Below are positions 1 to 8,313 of a stretch of DNA of 64,000 nt, one piece after another. The position numbers were made by a program, and so were the translations under genes. The notes under the pieces were generated by a model that saw only the letters and a program-made list of their open reading frames with translations, did not search any database and was not told where the DNA came from. Within the stretch, counting starts at the first letter, position 1, and every line of letters begins with the position of its first letter. This stretch comes from Verrucomicrobiota bacterium. Lineage in GTDB: Bacteria; Verrucomicrobiota; Verrucomicrobiia; Verrucomicrobiales; Verrucomicrobiaceae. Where the stretch lies: contig JANYCZ010000071.1 of the NCBI GenBank assembly GCA_025360015.1, forward strand, positions 62,001 through 126,000, in the 5' to 3' direction.

Positions 1-970
1 AGCCTTCCAGGCCCATGGTCTGCACGGTGTACTTAAGACGGGCGTTTTTACGCTCGGTGCGGTTGCCGTGGTCACGCTGGGTGGTGACGACAGCTTCGAT
101 CACATCGACCACATTCGCACGCTTCGCATACAGCATCGGCTGGCCCAGGAAGGGGCGCGTGCTCAGCTGCCCGTGGCTCATGCCAAAGCCGCCGCCGACG
201 GTGATGGTGTAGCCTTCGACGGCACCGTCCACCACGTGCGGCACGAGGCCCACGTCCTGGGAGAAGATGTCCGCGTCGTTGCAGGGCTGGATGGCCACGC
301 CGATCTTGAATTTGCGCGGCAGATAAACCTTGCCGTAGATCGGGTCATCGCCTTCCGGGGCCTTCGTGGCTTCACGGACGGCCGGATTGACCTCCGGATC
401 GTGAGTCCACTCCGGTTCCAGCTTCTCGCCGTCCAGCCAGATGTCGGCATAGGCCTGACTGCGCCACAGGAAGCGCTGGCTGATTTCTTCCGTAAGCGTC
501 TGAGTATCCGCATGCACAGCGTCTTTGATCGGTGCCGCCGGGCCCATCGTGTTGCGCACCACGTCACCGCAGGCACCCATGGTGCTGAGGCCGCTGTGGC
601 AGACATTGTGAATGACCTCCTTCAGGCCGCCTTTGAGCACGCCGTGGAGCTGGATGCCCTGGCGGTTGGTCAGGCGCATATTGCCAAAGGCCTTGGCGCA
701 AAGGTCATCATGGATGAGCCATTGTTTCGCCGAGATACGGCCGCCGGGCATCTTGCTGCGAATCATGAAGCTCCACGCTTTTTCGAGCTTGGCCTTGGTG
801 CGTTCGGCGCGCACATCACGGTCATCCTGCTGGTAGGACCCGTGGTGTTTGAGCAGGATGTTGGAGTCCTCCGGGATGTTCGGGGTGCTGGTATCAGCGA
901 ACAGCTCGGCCAGTTGGCCACGGAGGCCGGCTGAGGCGAGTTTGATGTCTTCGACGGAGGCTTTGCTCAT
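1..970 (-). CDS. cysI: Assimilatory sulfite reductase hemoprotein (CysI-type), N-terminal 323 residues
   Basis: Reduces sulfite to sulfide in cysteine biosynthesis, in the cytoplasm. The gene runs off the left edge, so only the N-terminal part of an expected 550-600 residue protein is present. It shows the ferredoxin-like nitrite/sulfite reductase half-domain (GRISAKQWLIHDDLC, then GNMRLTNRQGIQLHGV) followed by NVCHSGLSTMGACGDVVRNT, the first siroheme-binding half. The visible part ends in LKYTVQTMG, a CysI signature. The cysteines that ligate the 4Fe-4S cluster and siroheme lie beyond the window. The start ATG (968-970) is the only plausible one before the divergently oriented lipoprotein gene. 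It could be a ferredoxin-type enzyme instead of the NADPH type; the partner subunit is not visible. Confidence 0.88.
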   Translation of the reverse strand, partial: MSKASVEDIKLASAGLRGQLAELFADTSTPNIPEDSNILLKHHGSYQQDDRDVRAERTKAKLEKAWSFMIRSKMPGGRISAKQWLIHDDLCAKAFGNMRLTNRQGIQLHGVLKGGLKEVIHNVCHSGLSTMGACGDVVRNTMGPAAPIKDAVHADTQTLTEEISQRFLWRSQAYADIWLDGEKLEPEWTHDPEVNPAVREATKAPEGDDPIYGKVYLPRKFKIGVAIQPCNDADIFSQDVGLVPHVVDGAVEGYTITVGGGFGMSHGQLSTRPFLGQPMLYAKRANVVDVIEAVVTTQRDHGNRTERKNARLKYTVQTMGLEG

Positions 971-1105
971 AAGGATTGGATTTGGGGGCTTTCAGTGTCG
1001 GCGAGGATGCCTTGAATGCAAGTGCTTGAGCCTAGGGCTTAGTTCTGAAAATCATGGCAAGGGTGCGTGACAAACGGGCGGCAAAGCGGTTACAATCCCC
1101 TCTCG

Positions 1106-1972
1106 ATGAGCAGGCACCCCACACGCACTCTTCAAGCGACAGCCGCCTCGCTGCTGTTGCTGCTGAGCGGCTGTGTCAAAAAAAGCGAGTACGATGCGCT
1201 TCAGATCGAGAATCAGACTCTGCAAACGCGTGTCGATCAGAACAACCATCTCCTGGTGCAATCACAAGCAGATTTGTCCACGCTACAGGTGCAGATGCAG
1301 CAATTTCTGGCGGTACAGGCCCAGTTGCAGAAGACCCAGCTGGAGCTCAAGCAGTCTCAGGATGAGTTCAAGGCCTTGAAAACCCAGTTCGATCAGTTCC
1401 GCACCCAGCGCCGCAGCGCCATGGTCGGAAAGAAGTTCCCCACTCTGAATCTGGAGGATGGCAAAACCCTGCGGGAGGCGGAGATCACGGCGGTCAGCGC
1501 CGACGAACTTTCCATCCGGCATGCCGATGGCCTGGTCAAAGTCGCCCTCGCAAAAACCACGCCGGATCTGCGCTGGGAGGCCTGCTACGATCCTCTGGAG
1601 GCCATGGAGAAGGCGCAGGAAAGGATGCTGGCCAAAGCCCAGGAACTGGAAGCTAGAAGAGTGAGGGCGCTAAACAAACCGGCCCAGGCACCCCCGCCAG
1701 CCACGATGGCTCGCAATGCTGTGGATGTCCTCCGCACCCAGCTCGCCACCCAAAGGCAGCTCTTGAATGCTGAATATCAGGAGCTTGCAGCCAAAAACTC
1801 CTCCGCCATGCGTGGCTCGGAGTGGAATTCCTCCCAGCCGGAGGTCAGTCCGTTGCTCAACTCGCTCTCCGGCAGCCGCGCGGTGCTCGGCCTCAGCCGG
1901 CTGCAGTCCCACCGCAGCGCCATTATGTCCACCCTCCAGCAGTTGCGGGACCTCGACCCCGCCGCCCGCTGA
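1106..1972 (+). CDS. Predicted outer-membrane lipoprotein with coiled coil and SLA1-homology-like segment
   Basis: A 288-residue protein of unknown function. The N-terminus is a lipoprotein signal with lipobox LLSGC, so it should be lipid-anchored through that Cys. Residues about 25-100 are rich in Gln, Leu and Lys and predict a long coiled coil. Then comes a segment (GKTLREAEITAVSADELSIR followed by HADGLVKV) resembling the SLA1-homology (SHD1) segment common in secreted verrucomicrobial proteins. A second helical stretch follows. I chose the ATG at 1106 because it places the signal peptide at the N-terminus; an upstream in-frame ATG (1067) adds 13 non-signal residues. It diverges from cysI and precedes a secreted cytochrome gene. 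Confidence 0.75.
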   Translation: MSRHPTRTLQATAASLLLLLSGCVKKSEYDALQIENQTLQTRVDQNNHLLVQSQADLSTLQVQMQQFLAVQAQLQKTQLELKQSQDEFKALKTQFDQFRTQRRSAMVGKKFPTLNLEDGKTLREAEITAVSADELSIRHADGLVKVALAKTTPDLRWEACYDPLEAMEKAQERMLAKAQELEARRVRALNKPAQAPPPATMARNAVDVLRTQLATQRQLLNAEYQELAAKNSSAMRGSEWNSSQPEVSPLLNSLSGSRAVLGLSRLQSHRSAIMSTLQQLRDLDPAAR

Positions 1973-2038
1973 ACCGACGGAATCCTTAAAATAAGCTAGG
2001 CAAACCGCCCGTTTGATCGTTCCATATCGCTTTCAACC

Positions 2039-2608
2039 ATGAAATTCAGCCTTCTCTCCGCCCTCGTCCTGACCGTCTCCACCGCTTCTGCCGTTGATTT
2101 CAAAACGCAGGTCGCGCCGATTTTTCGCACCAAGTGCTTCGCCTGCCACAGCACCACGAAGAAGGTCAAAGGCAAGCTGGCGCTCGATGACGCCGAACTG
2201 CCCAAGCAGATCGGTCCTGGTAAAAATATCATTCCGGGCGATGCCGCGAAGAGCACCATGTACGTCAACTGCACCTTGCCAGGCGACGATGCCGACGTCA
2301 TGCCCCCCGAAGGCAAAAACAAGCTCACGGATGCCGAGCTCGACACTTTCAAAGCCTGGATCAACGAAGGTGCCAGCCTCACCGGTGGAGCCGCGTCTCC
2401 TGCGGCAGCCCCGGCTCCCCTGCCTCCTGCGGGTGGCGGCGTCCTGAAATGGACCAACACCGAAGGCAAAACCATCGACGCCGAGTTCATGGGCTTGGAA
2501 GGCGACAGCGTCTTGCTCAAAATCCCCGCCACCGGCACCACGCACATTCTGCCCCTCAGCAAGCTCTCCGCCGAAAGCCAGGCCCAGGCAAAAGCCGCGA
2601 AGAAGTAA
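2039..2608 (+). CDS. Secreted planctomycete-type c-type cytochrome with SHD1-like C-terminus
   Basis: A 189-residue periplasmic protein. A cleavable signal peptide (residues 1-19, ending ASA) is followed by a PSCyt1-type cytochrome segment starting VDFKTQVAPIF. It has one CxxCH heme site (CFACHS, about residues 38-43) and the family's KGKLALDD and MPPEGKNKLTDAE motifs. An Ala/Pro linker leads to a C-terminal SLA1-homology-like segment (WTNTEGKTIDAEFMGLEGD ... HILPLSKLSAES). PSCyt1 domains usually sit at the N-terminus of DUF1549/DUF1553 proteins; here the domain is free-standing, so an electron-transfer or redox-sensing role is inferred only from the heme motif. It follows the lipoprotein gene by 66 bp and may share its transcript. 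Confidence 0.8.
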   Translation: MKFSLLSALVLTVSTASAVDFKTQVAPIFRTKCFACHSTTKKVKGKLALDDAELPKQIGPGKNIIPGDAAKSTMYVNCTLPGDDADVMPPEGKNKLTDAELDTFKAWINEGASLTGGAASPAAAPAPLPPAGGGVLKWTNTEGKTIDAEFMGLEGDSVLLKIPATGTTHILPLSKLSAESQAQAKAAKK

Positions 2609-2654
2609 CGCCGCAGCTCTGGGCACATTCAAAAACGCGACAGCGTCGTGGAGT

Positions 2655-2699
2655 GCGGTGACAGAGATGCATGGCGCAAGCCTGCATCGGCGGCACCGC
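2655..2699. repeat. Nested palindrome between genes
   Basis: Outer arms GCGGTG (2655-2660) and CACCGC (2694-2699) enclose inner arms GATGCA (2666-2671) and TGCATC (2683-2688). It lies in the 166-bp gap between the convergent cytochrome and AlkC-like genes. It has no T-run, so it is not a classical terminator; a structured dispersed repeat is more likely. Confidence 0.45.
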
Positions 2700-2774
2700 T
2701 TTCGCGAGGTCTGGCACGCTCTCCATCCGCATCCCGCCCTCCAGCCTGCAAAAGTGGTGTTGCGCCCAGGATTT

Positions 2775-3872
2775 TCAGCCCAGCACAAACACCGTCTCCG
2801 CCACCCGCTGCCCATTGATTTGCAGCTCCACCCGGTGCCTCCCCGTGTAATGTTTGCGCGTGGTGAAATCCCGCACCACCTGCGATTTCACCAGTTCAAT
2901 CTCAGCATACGCGGGCAGATCAATCTCAGTCCACTTGAAAACCTTTTCCGCGCTGCCTCCGCTCGCTTTGACATAATGCACCACGTAGTCGATCGCCAGC
3001 CGCTGCGACCGGCCGGAGGTGGAAGTAAGCGCTGCCGTCAGCGTGAGTCTCTGCCCAAGCTCCAACCGTGAAGGCGAAGCCGCCAGCTTCGCCGTCACCT
3101 CCGCCTTTTTGCCAAAGCCAAAGAGCTTCAGCGCACGCGGTAGCCCGCGTTTGATCAGTGTGCGGCAGGCATGCTTGGCGATCCAGCGTAGGTGCTCTCG
3201 CCCCAGGTCCCAGGCTTCCAGGCGCTGCAAAACATAATCGTGATGATCCTTCGTGATGTCATTGAGATGATTGGCCACCGAGCGGCGCACAAACAGGGAG
3301 TCATCCTCCTTCAGCGCATCCAGAATCACCGCCGTGGGCTCTGGGTCACGCACCAGCGCCTGCAACCGCATGCCCCAGGGCAGGCGTGGGCGCGATCCCT
3401 CGCTGGCGAGTCGGCGCACCTTCTCATCGGCATCAGCAGTCCATTCGTGCAGCTTCTGCAAAGCACGCCTTTGATCCGCCACAATGAACGGGCGCACCGC
3501 AAACTCCGCCGAGCCAAAGACCGTGAAAAACCGCAGCGCATCCATCGAGAAATCGAAGTCGTGCAAACCAAACGTCGCCACGAAATCACCAAGGAAGATG
3601 GTCACAAACTCATGCCCGATGCGCGGCGCAAGCTTTTGCAGAGCGCGGACTTTTTGCTGATACGTTCCCGGCAGTGCAGCCTCAACGGCCACCGCACACT
3701 GGTGCACGCGCTCCATCAGGCTGCGGCCTTCGAGCCCATCGAGCACGGACTTCATAAAAACCTCGGCACGAAACTTCGGCGCGATGCTGGTGAGTTCCTT
3801 GGCGATGGTCCGGTAACGAGCGGCATCAAACCATTCTTTAAGCTGTGGCGGGGGCGAAGGTTCAGGGGGCAT
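2775..3872 (-). CDS. DNA alkylation repair glycosylase, AlkC-like with C-terminal Ig-like domain
   Basis: A 365-residue protein resembling the AlkC branch of HEAT-like-repeat DNA glycosylases, which excise N3- and N1-alkylated purines. Residues about 1-240 form alternating helices with AlkC-type blocks (PKFRAEVFMKSVLDGLEGRS, SMDALRFFTVFGSAEFAVRP, EGSRPRLPWGMRL, RRSVANHLNDITKDH). Residues about 265-365 are beta-rich (SRLELGQRLTLTAALTSTS ... HRVELQINGQ) and match the Ig-like domain of the AlkC-alpha type. The start is the ATG at 3872; a TTG two codons upstream is less likely. It lies 13 bp after the secreted protein gene at 3886-4716 on the same strand, probably in one operon, although a functional link is not obvious. 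Confidence 0.75.
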   Translation of the reverse strand: MPPEPSPPPQLKEWFDAARYRTIAKELTSIAPKFRAEVFMKSVLDGLEGRSLMERVHQCAVAVEAALPGTYQQKVRALQKLAPRIGHEFVTIFLGDFVATFGLHDFDFSMDALRFFTVFGSAEFAVRPFIVADQRRALQKLHEWTADADEKVRRLASEGSRPRLPWGMRLQALVRDPEPTAVILDALKEDDSLFVRRSVANHLNDITKDHHDYVLQRLEAWDLGREHLRWIAKHACRTLIKRGLPRALKLFGFGKKAEVTAKLAASPSRLELGQRLTLTAALTSTSGRSQRLAIDYVVHYVKASGGSAEKVFKWTEIDLPAYAEIELVKSQVVRDFTTRKHYTGRHRVELQINGQRVAETVFVLG

Positions 3873-3885
3873 GATCAACGGGACT

Positions 3886-4716
3886 TCATTTCAGCTTCGC
3901 GAATACGGCCTGCATTTGCTCCAGACTGCCAAGCGTCAGCACAACTTCGTATTCAAACACGAGCCCCGGTTTCAACGCAAAGGTTTGGATCGGCGCGAGG
4001 TAGCTGCAGTCACCCTTGTTGCCATTTCGCACCCGGTAGCACGTCGCCTGCGTCGTATGCGGCATGAAGAGGCCAAGGCCGTTGTCCCCGGCATCCACCC
4101 AGGCGCACCAAGGTTCGCCGACGCGGAGGTACTCATTCGGAAAGCCGGGCTGCATGCGCGTGAGCTGCTTCTCCGCATTCACAAACACCAGCGTGTCGAG
4201 CCTCGGCGTCACAAACAGCGCCGGCAGTTCCTGATGCCGGGCCTTGTGCTCTTTTTCACCCGTGTAGGTCATCTTGAATTTCAAGCGCGCCAGTCCGCCG
4301 TCGAGACGCAGCCATTCCTCCATCACACACTCTGGCGTGAATGCCCCCGTGGCCCAGTGGTGCGGTTTCGTCTTCGCGTAGAGGCTCGTCTTGTCGGATT
4401 TTGTTTCCACCACTTCGGCAGGCGCGTTTTTCCAACTGCCGCCCTGCACCGGATTGTAGCGCCACGGCTTGCCGTTCCAGTCACTGCCGTCTTCATCGCC
4501 ATAATACGACTGCTGCACGTAGCGTCCCACATCGTAGGCGTTGAGCAGATTCTCAGATGAGCCTGTGGCGGAGAACCAGCCGATGCAGGCCCCGGCACCC
4601 AGATTCACCCCGAGGCGAACGTGGTCGTTCTCAAGGTAGAGCCACTTTTCCTCCGCGCCAGCATGGGCGCCTGATAAGGACAATACGAGAGCGATCAGCC
4701 GGAGAAAAAGTTTCAT
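3886..4716 (-). CDS. Secreted beta-rich protein of unknown function
   Basis: A 276-residue protein with a signal peptide (residues 1-20, ending AHA). The mature part starts KWLYLENDHVRLGVNLGAGA, the pattern of proteins with a galactose-mutarotase-like beta-sandwich where a sugar-like ligand is held on the sheet. Aromatic and acidic clusters (YVQQSYYGDEDGSDWNGKPW, NPVQGGSW) would suit carbohydrate contact. I do not recognise a named family. It overlaps the DUF1080 gene upstream by ATGA (4713-4716), so the two are translationally coupled and probably act together on an extracellular saccharide; that is inference. AlkC-like follows 13 bp downstream. Confidence 0.7.
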   Translation of the reverse strand: MKLFLRLIALVLSLSGAHAGAEEKWLYLENDHVRLGVNLGAGACIGWFSATGSSENLLNAYDVGRYVQQSYYGDEDGSDWNGKPWRYNPVQGGSWKNAPAEVVETKSDKTSLYAKTKPHHWATGAFTPECVMEEWLRLDGGLARLKFKMTYTGEKEHKARHQELPALFVTPRLDTLVFVNAEKQLTRMQPGFPNEYLRVGEPWCAWVDAGDNGLGLFMPHTTQATCYRVRNGNKGDCSYLAPIQTFALKPGLVFEYEVVLTLGSLEQMQAVFAKLK

Positions 4717-5363
4717 GGCAGGCGCAAGACACGGATGTCTTTGAAGTAAAAAGTGCTTCCCGGATCATGCGCCTGCAGGGCGATCCCTCCGCCCTGCGGA
4801 TCGATCAATCGTCCGGCTCGTTCGGGAGGGCGCGTGACCTTGTCCGGCTCGGTGTAGTCCACCACCGGCTTGTCATTGAGATGAATCATGATGTGCTTGC
4901 CGTTCACAGTGACGCGCAGCCGGAACCACTGGCTTTCATCGACGGGCGACTGACTCAGATCCACCACTGCATAGAGGCTCCCAGTCTTGCGCTTCTCCTT
5001 CGCGGTGCTGTTGAGCTGGATTTCGTAGCCCTTCGCGAGATGCAGCGCGCTGTCGCGCGTGGTCATGTCCGTGTGAATGAAAATGCCCGAGTTGGAGTTC
5101 GGCTCGCTGCGGCAGGTGGCTTCAAAGATGAAATTCTTGAAGCGCACGAACCCGACTTTCGTATCGCCCGCATAGAACAAATGGGCGCTGGGTTTGGTGG
5201 CATGCGCCCGGATGGCCCCGTTCACCACGGTGAAAGACTCCGGCATCACGTTGGCCCGCCAGCCGGTCAGATCCCGGCCATTGAACAGCGTGTGCCACTC
5301 CTCGGCCGCACGCAGGCAGGGGAGCGGGAGCAGCAGGGCAAGCAGGAGAATTCGGCGGCGCAT
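4713..5363 (-). CDS. Secreted DUF1080 (3-keto-disaccharide hydrolase-like) protein
   Basis: A 216-residue protein. A signal peptide (MRRRILLLALLLPLP ... RAAE) precedes the DUF1080 concanavalin-like fold with its hallmark opening LFNGRDLTGW and later SNSGIFIHTDM, KGYEIQLNST, LYAVVDLS and GGGIALQAHDPGS. Members of this family include 3-keto-glucoside hydrolases and sugar-binding proteins. I chose the ATG at 5363 because the next upstream start adds 21 residues ahead of the signal peptide. It is coupled by a 4-bp overlap to the following gene and diverges from the aminotransferase gene. Confidence 0.85.
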   Translation of the reverse strand: MRRRILLLALLLPLPCLRAAEEWHTLFNGRDLTGWRANVMPESFTVVNGAIRAHATKPSAHLFYAGDTKVGFVRFKNFIFEATCRSEPNSNSGIFIHTDMTTRDSALHLAKGYEIQLNSTAKEKRKTGSLYAVVDLSQSPVDESQWFRLRVTVNGKHIMIHLNDKPVVDYTEPDKVTRPPERAGRLIDPQGGGIALQAHDPGSTFYFKDIRVLRLP

Positions 5364-5416
5364 CTGGGTCGGATTGGTTGGTTGCACGTTGGCGGCATCT
5401 CGCCCAAATCGCAAGG

Positions 5417-6574
5417 ATGCCTGCAACTTCCCGCCGCCTCCACGCCTTCACCGAGTCCGTCATCCGCGCGATGACGCGCCTCTCGAACCAGCATGGCGCG
5501 ATCAATCTTTCCCAGGGCTTCCCAGACTTCAATCCGCCGGAGGAACTCCTCGCCGCACTGGAGCGCGCCACCCGTGGCCCGTTTCATCAGTACGCCGTTA
5601 CCTGGGGTGCGCCACGCTTTCGCCAGGCGCTCGCAAAAAAGATCACCCATTTCTCCGGCACTCCAGTCGATCCAGATCAAAACCTCGTCGTCACCTGCGG
5701 CAGCACGGAGGCCATGATGTGCGCCATGATGACCTGCTGCGAGCCGGGAGACAAAGTCATCGTCTTCTCCCCCTTCTACGAAAACTACGCCGCAGACGCC
5801 ATCCTCTCCGGCGCAGAGCCCATCTACGTCCCGCTGCGTCCGCCGCAGTTTGGTTTTGATCCCGATGAACTCGCCCGCGCCTTTGCGCAGGGTGCCAAGG
5901 CCATCATCGTCTGCAATCCATCCAACCCCACCGGCAAGGTCTTCACGCGAGCCGAGTTGCAGATGATCCTCGATCTCGCCGAAAAGCACGACGCCTTCGT
6001 CATCACCGACGAACCCTACGAGCACATTGTCTATGCACCACATGAGCACGTGTACATGCACTCCCTTCCCGGCGCTGCGGAGCGCGTGATCGTCTGCAAT
6101 TCCCTCTCAAAAACCTACTCCATCACCGGCTGGCGGCTCGGCTATGTGCAGGCCGCCCCGCACATCATCGCGCAGGCGCGCAAGGTGCACGACTTCCTCA
6201 CCGTGGGAGCCGCCGCACCACTCCAAGAAGCCGCCGTCGCTGGACTCGAACTCCCCGACAGCTACTACCACGGCCTGCGCGATCTCTACACCGAGAAGCG
6301 CGATGTCTTCCTCAATCACCTCCGCGCCACCGGCCTGCCATTCACCGAGCCCCACGGTGCCTACTACGTCCTCATGGACATCTCATCCCTCGGCTTCCCC
6401 ACCGACACCGAAGCCGCCGAATGGTTCGTGCGCGAAGTCGGCGTCGCCGGCGTCCCCGGCTCCAGCTTCTTCCGCGAACCCGAACACCGCTTCATCCGCT
6501 TTCATTTTGCAAAGCAGCTGGAGACGCTGAATGCAGCGGGGGAGAAGTTGCTGCGGGTGCGGCAGGGGAGGTGA
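5417..6574 (+). CDS. PLP-dependent class I/II aminotransferase
   Basis: A 385-residue cytoplasmic enzyme of the aspartate/methionine aminotransferase fold (fold type I). Visible motifs are the substrate-arm INLSQGFPDFNPPEELL, YAVTWGAP, the cofactor site CNPSNPTGKVFT and TDEPYEHIVY, and the Schiff-base lysine in SLSKTYSITGWRLGY. Members with this N-terminus act on methionine, glutamine, kynurenine or aspartate; the substrate cannot be settled here. The start at 5417 follows AAGG and precedes the conserved region; an upstream GTG at 5378 would add 13 unsupported residues. The length is normal for the family. Confidence 0.88.
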   Translation: MPATSRRLHAFTESVIRAMTRLSNQHGAINLSQGFPDFNPPEELLAALERATRGPFHQYAVTWGAPRFRQALAKKITHFSGTPVDPDQNLVVTCGSTEAMMCAMMTCCEPGDKVIVFSPFYENYAADAILSGAEPIYVPLRPPQFGFDPDELARAFAQGAKAIIVCNPSNPTGKVFTRAELQMILDLAEKHDAFVITDEPYEHIVYAPHEHVYMHSLPGAAERVIVCNSLSKTYSITGWRLGYVQAAPHIIAQARKVHDFLTVGAAAPLQEAAVAGLELPDSYYHGLRDLYTEKRDVFLNHLRATGLPFTEPHGAYYVLMDISSLGFPTDTEAAEWFVREVGVAGVPGSSFFREPEHRFIRFHFAKQLETLNAAGEKLLRVRQGR

Positions 6575-6805
6575 GTCCTAGTCCAGTCCAGAATGCCAGC
6601 TTGGTTTTACTCTCCCGCCAACGTCAAGCAGAGCAGGCGCGGGCGAAGGACGCTACTTGCTGTCAGACAACCCACGAGCGGTTCGCCCAAAGGCTGATTG
6701 GGTCTTGCATAATGAACTTGCGGCCGGGTTTGAGTAATTTTGTTTTCTTATAGGGCTACTTTAGTGGGTTTCGGGTAGCCCAGCACCGAGTGTCGATATT
6801 GAAAA

Positions 6806-7417
6806 TTATAAGAGCGTAAATATTCCAATAATACTTGTACAAAGCGCTGCCATGCTGAAAAGCAAAAGCACCAGACAAGACCCTCGTCCGGTAGCGACGG
6901 GGCATTCAGGGGAGATTTTGGCATGTGCTGTTTCAGGACATTCGCCGTGACGAATGTACTTGCAGGTACTGCGTCCCCCACCATCACGCCAAGAGTAGTC
7001 TTTGCCGCAATATATCGCTTGCTCAAAGACACGATAGATTCCGAATCCGCATTCATCGCATGATTCTCTGAAAAATACTTTGTGCTTTTCGTTTGGATCG
7101 CCGCAAGTCTTGCAGGTCAAGTACACGTGATGGTGATAGTTCTCGTCTCTAGCCTTATCGTATGAAAGTAATGTGTTGAAAAAGACATGTCCGCACACCT
7201 GACAGGTCACAGGCCCCATCTCCGCCAAACGTTCATTGCGCCAGTTTTTGCAACTATCGCAATGGCTGCCAGTGGGAATCCTTGTTCTACACCGTCTACA
7301 CTCTGTTCCCAAAGGGTATTCCTTCTTACAGTCGCCATGCGGACATGTTAGTGCATTTTTGCTAACTTGGCGACCACAGTGAATGCAGGTTGTCAAAATT
7401 GCAGATGCCTCCGTCAT
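6806..7417 (-). CDS. Zinc-ribbon protein with C-terminal membrane helix
   Basis: A 203-residue protein of unknown function. It carries many CxxC/CxxH knuckles: CIHC near the N-terminus, then CPHGDC, CRRC, CDSC, CQVCGH, CKTC and CDEC, i.e. a chain of treble-clef or rubredoxin-like zinc sites. It ends with a hydrophobic segment (LVLLLFSMAALCTSIIGIFT) that should anchor it in the membrane. Base composition is visibly poorer in GC than the neighbours, and it sits alone between convergent and unrelated genes, which suggests horizontal acquisition. The ATG at 7417 is preferred to a TTG three codons upstream. Function unknown. Confidence 0.6.
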   Translation of the reverse strand: MTEASAILTTCIHCGRQVSKNALTCPHGDCKKEYPLGTECRRCRTRIPTGSHCDSCKNWRNERLAEMGPVTCQVCGHVFFNTLLSYDKARDENYHHHVYLTCKTCGDPNEKHKVFFRESCDECGFGIYRVFEQAIYCGKDYSWRDGGGRSTCKYIRHGECPETAHAKISPECPVATGRGSCLVLLLFSMAALCTSIIGIFTLL

Positions 7418-7469
7418 ACACGTCAAAGATTCATCTACGTACCGTTAATATGGGCTGCCTGTCAAGGAA

Positions 7470-8222
7470 TTACAAGTTTGCCGCATAAGCCTGCAGCTCC
7501 CGATACTCCACCAGAATCCGCTTCACCGCCGCCACCGTCGCATTCACCTGCGCCTCCATCGGTGCCAGTGCAGGCGTCTCAAAGACAATCTCCAGCGCAT
7601 GTGGCCGCTGCTCCGGCGGAGCGCTGAGAATCCCAAGATAGCCTTCTTTGATAATGCCGCGCGCAGCGAGGAAGCCGTCAATGATGTGCTGCTCATTGCG
7701 CGGCAGAAACTCACTCGCGGCTTGCAGCGCCGGTTCCAGCAGATGCTCGCTGAGCAGCGCACCGCTGACGAAGCCGTAGCAGCCGTCGGAGGTGTCATCC
7801 GAATGCAGCGAGATGATGCCGTCATAGCGTTCACGGCGCAGCTCGGTTTCCAGATAGACGACCTCGGGCTCGATCGAGCCAAACCAAAACTCACGGTTCA
7901 AATCCAAGCCGCTGTGGCTGTTCCGTGTGCCCAGGTTCCGGCCCGTGGGATTGCAGATCGGGAAGAAGTGCAGCTCATAGTCATGCAGTTCCTCCGGCCT
8001 CTCAGCAGCCCACGCGATCAGTTCATGAGTGGCCAGCGTGCCCGCCTCCTCGTCCCCATGAATGCCCGCAAAGATGCCGATCTTGATGCCATGCCCCGTT
8101 TTCACGGGCCTGCTGACACTCTTCGGGAGGAAGTTGCGTTGTTCTCTGGAATCCATTTCAATCATCAGTCGTGAAGCCTGCACATGCCGGCCAGTCAGCT
8201 GCAAATGGGATGGAAGCGTCAT
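7470..8222 (-). CDS. M14-type zinc deacylase/carboxypeptidase (succinylglutamate desuccinylase/aspartoacylase-like)
   Basis: A 250-residue predicted zinc amidohydrolase. The metal site is recognisable: GIHGDEEAG (His and Glu ligands) and ISLHSDDTS (third ligand His), with NPTGR and LDLNREFW providing substrate-binding residues. The catalytic Glu is likely in ALEIVFETPA. This is the AstE/aspartoacylase group of the M14 superfamily, but related proteins also act on small amidated or muropeptide-like compounds, so the substrate is open. The start ATG at 8222 gives a compact protein; the open frame extends upstream to 8468 without convincing sequence. It diverges from the esterase gene at 8314. 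Confidence 0.75.
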   Translation of the reverse strand: MTLPSHLQLTGRHVQASRLMIEMDSREQRNFLPKSVSRPVKTGHGIKIGIFAGIHGDEEAGTLATHELIAWAAERPEELHDYELHFFPICNPTGRNLGTRNSHSGLDLNREFWFGSIEPEVVYLETELRRERYDGIISLHSDDTSDGCYGFVSGALLSEHLLEPALQAASEFLPRNEQHIIDGFLAARGIIKEGYLGILSAPPEQRPHALEIVFETPALAPMEAQVNATVAAVKRILVEYRELQAYAANL

Positions 8223-8313
8223 GCTTTCAAGCTCTGACTGGCGATCCCGGCATGGATGAAAAGATTTGAAAACCCGTCTCCGGCTGCGTTTCTTCCGCCT
8301 CTCCATCACATCC

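Noticed and set aside
68..934. 288-residue plus-strand open frame at the left edge
   Set aside because: It is antisense to the CysI-like gene, whose translation matches the family; the plus-strand product has no protein character.
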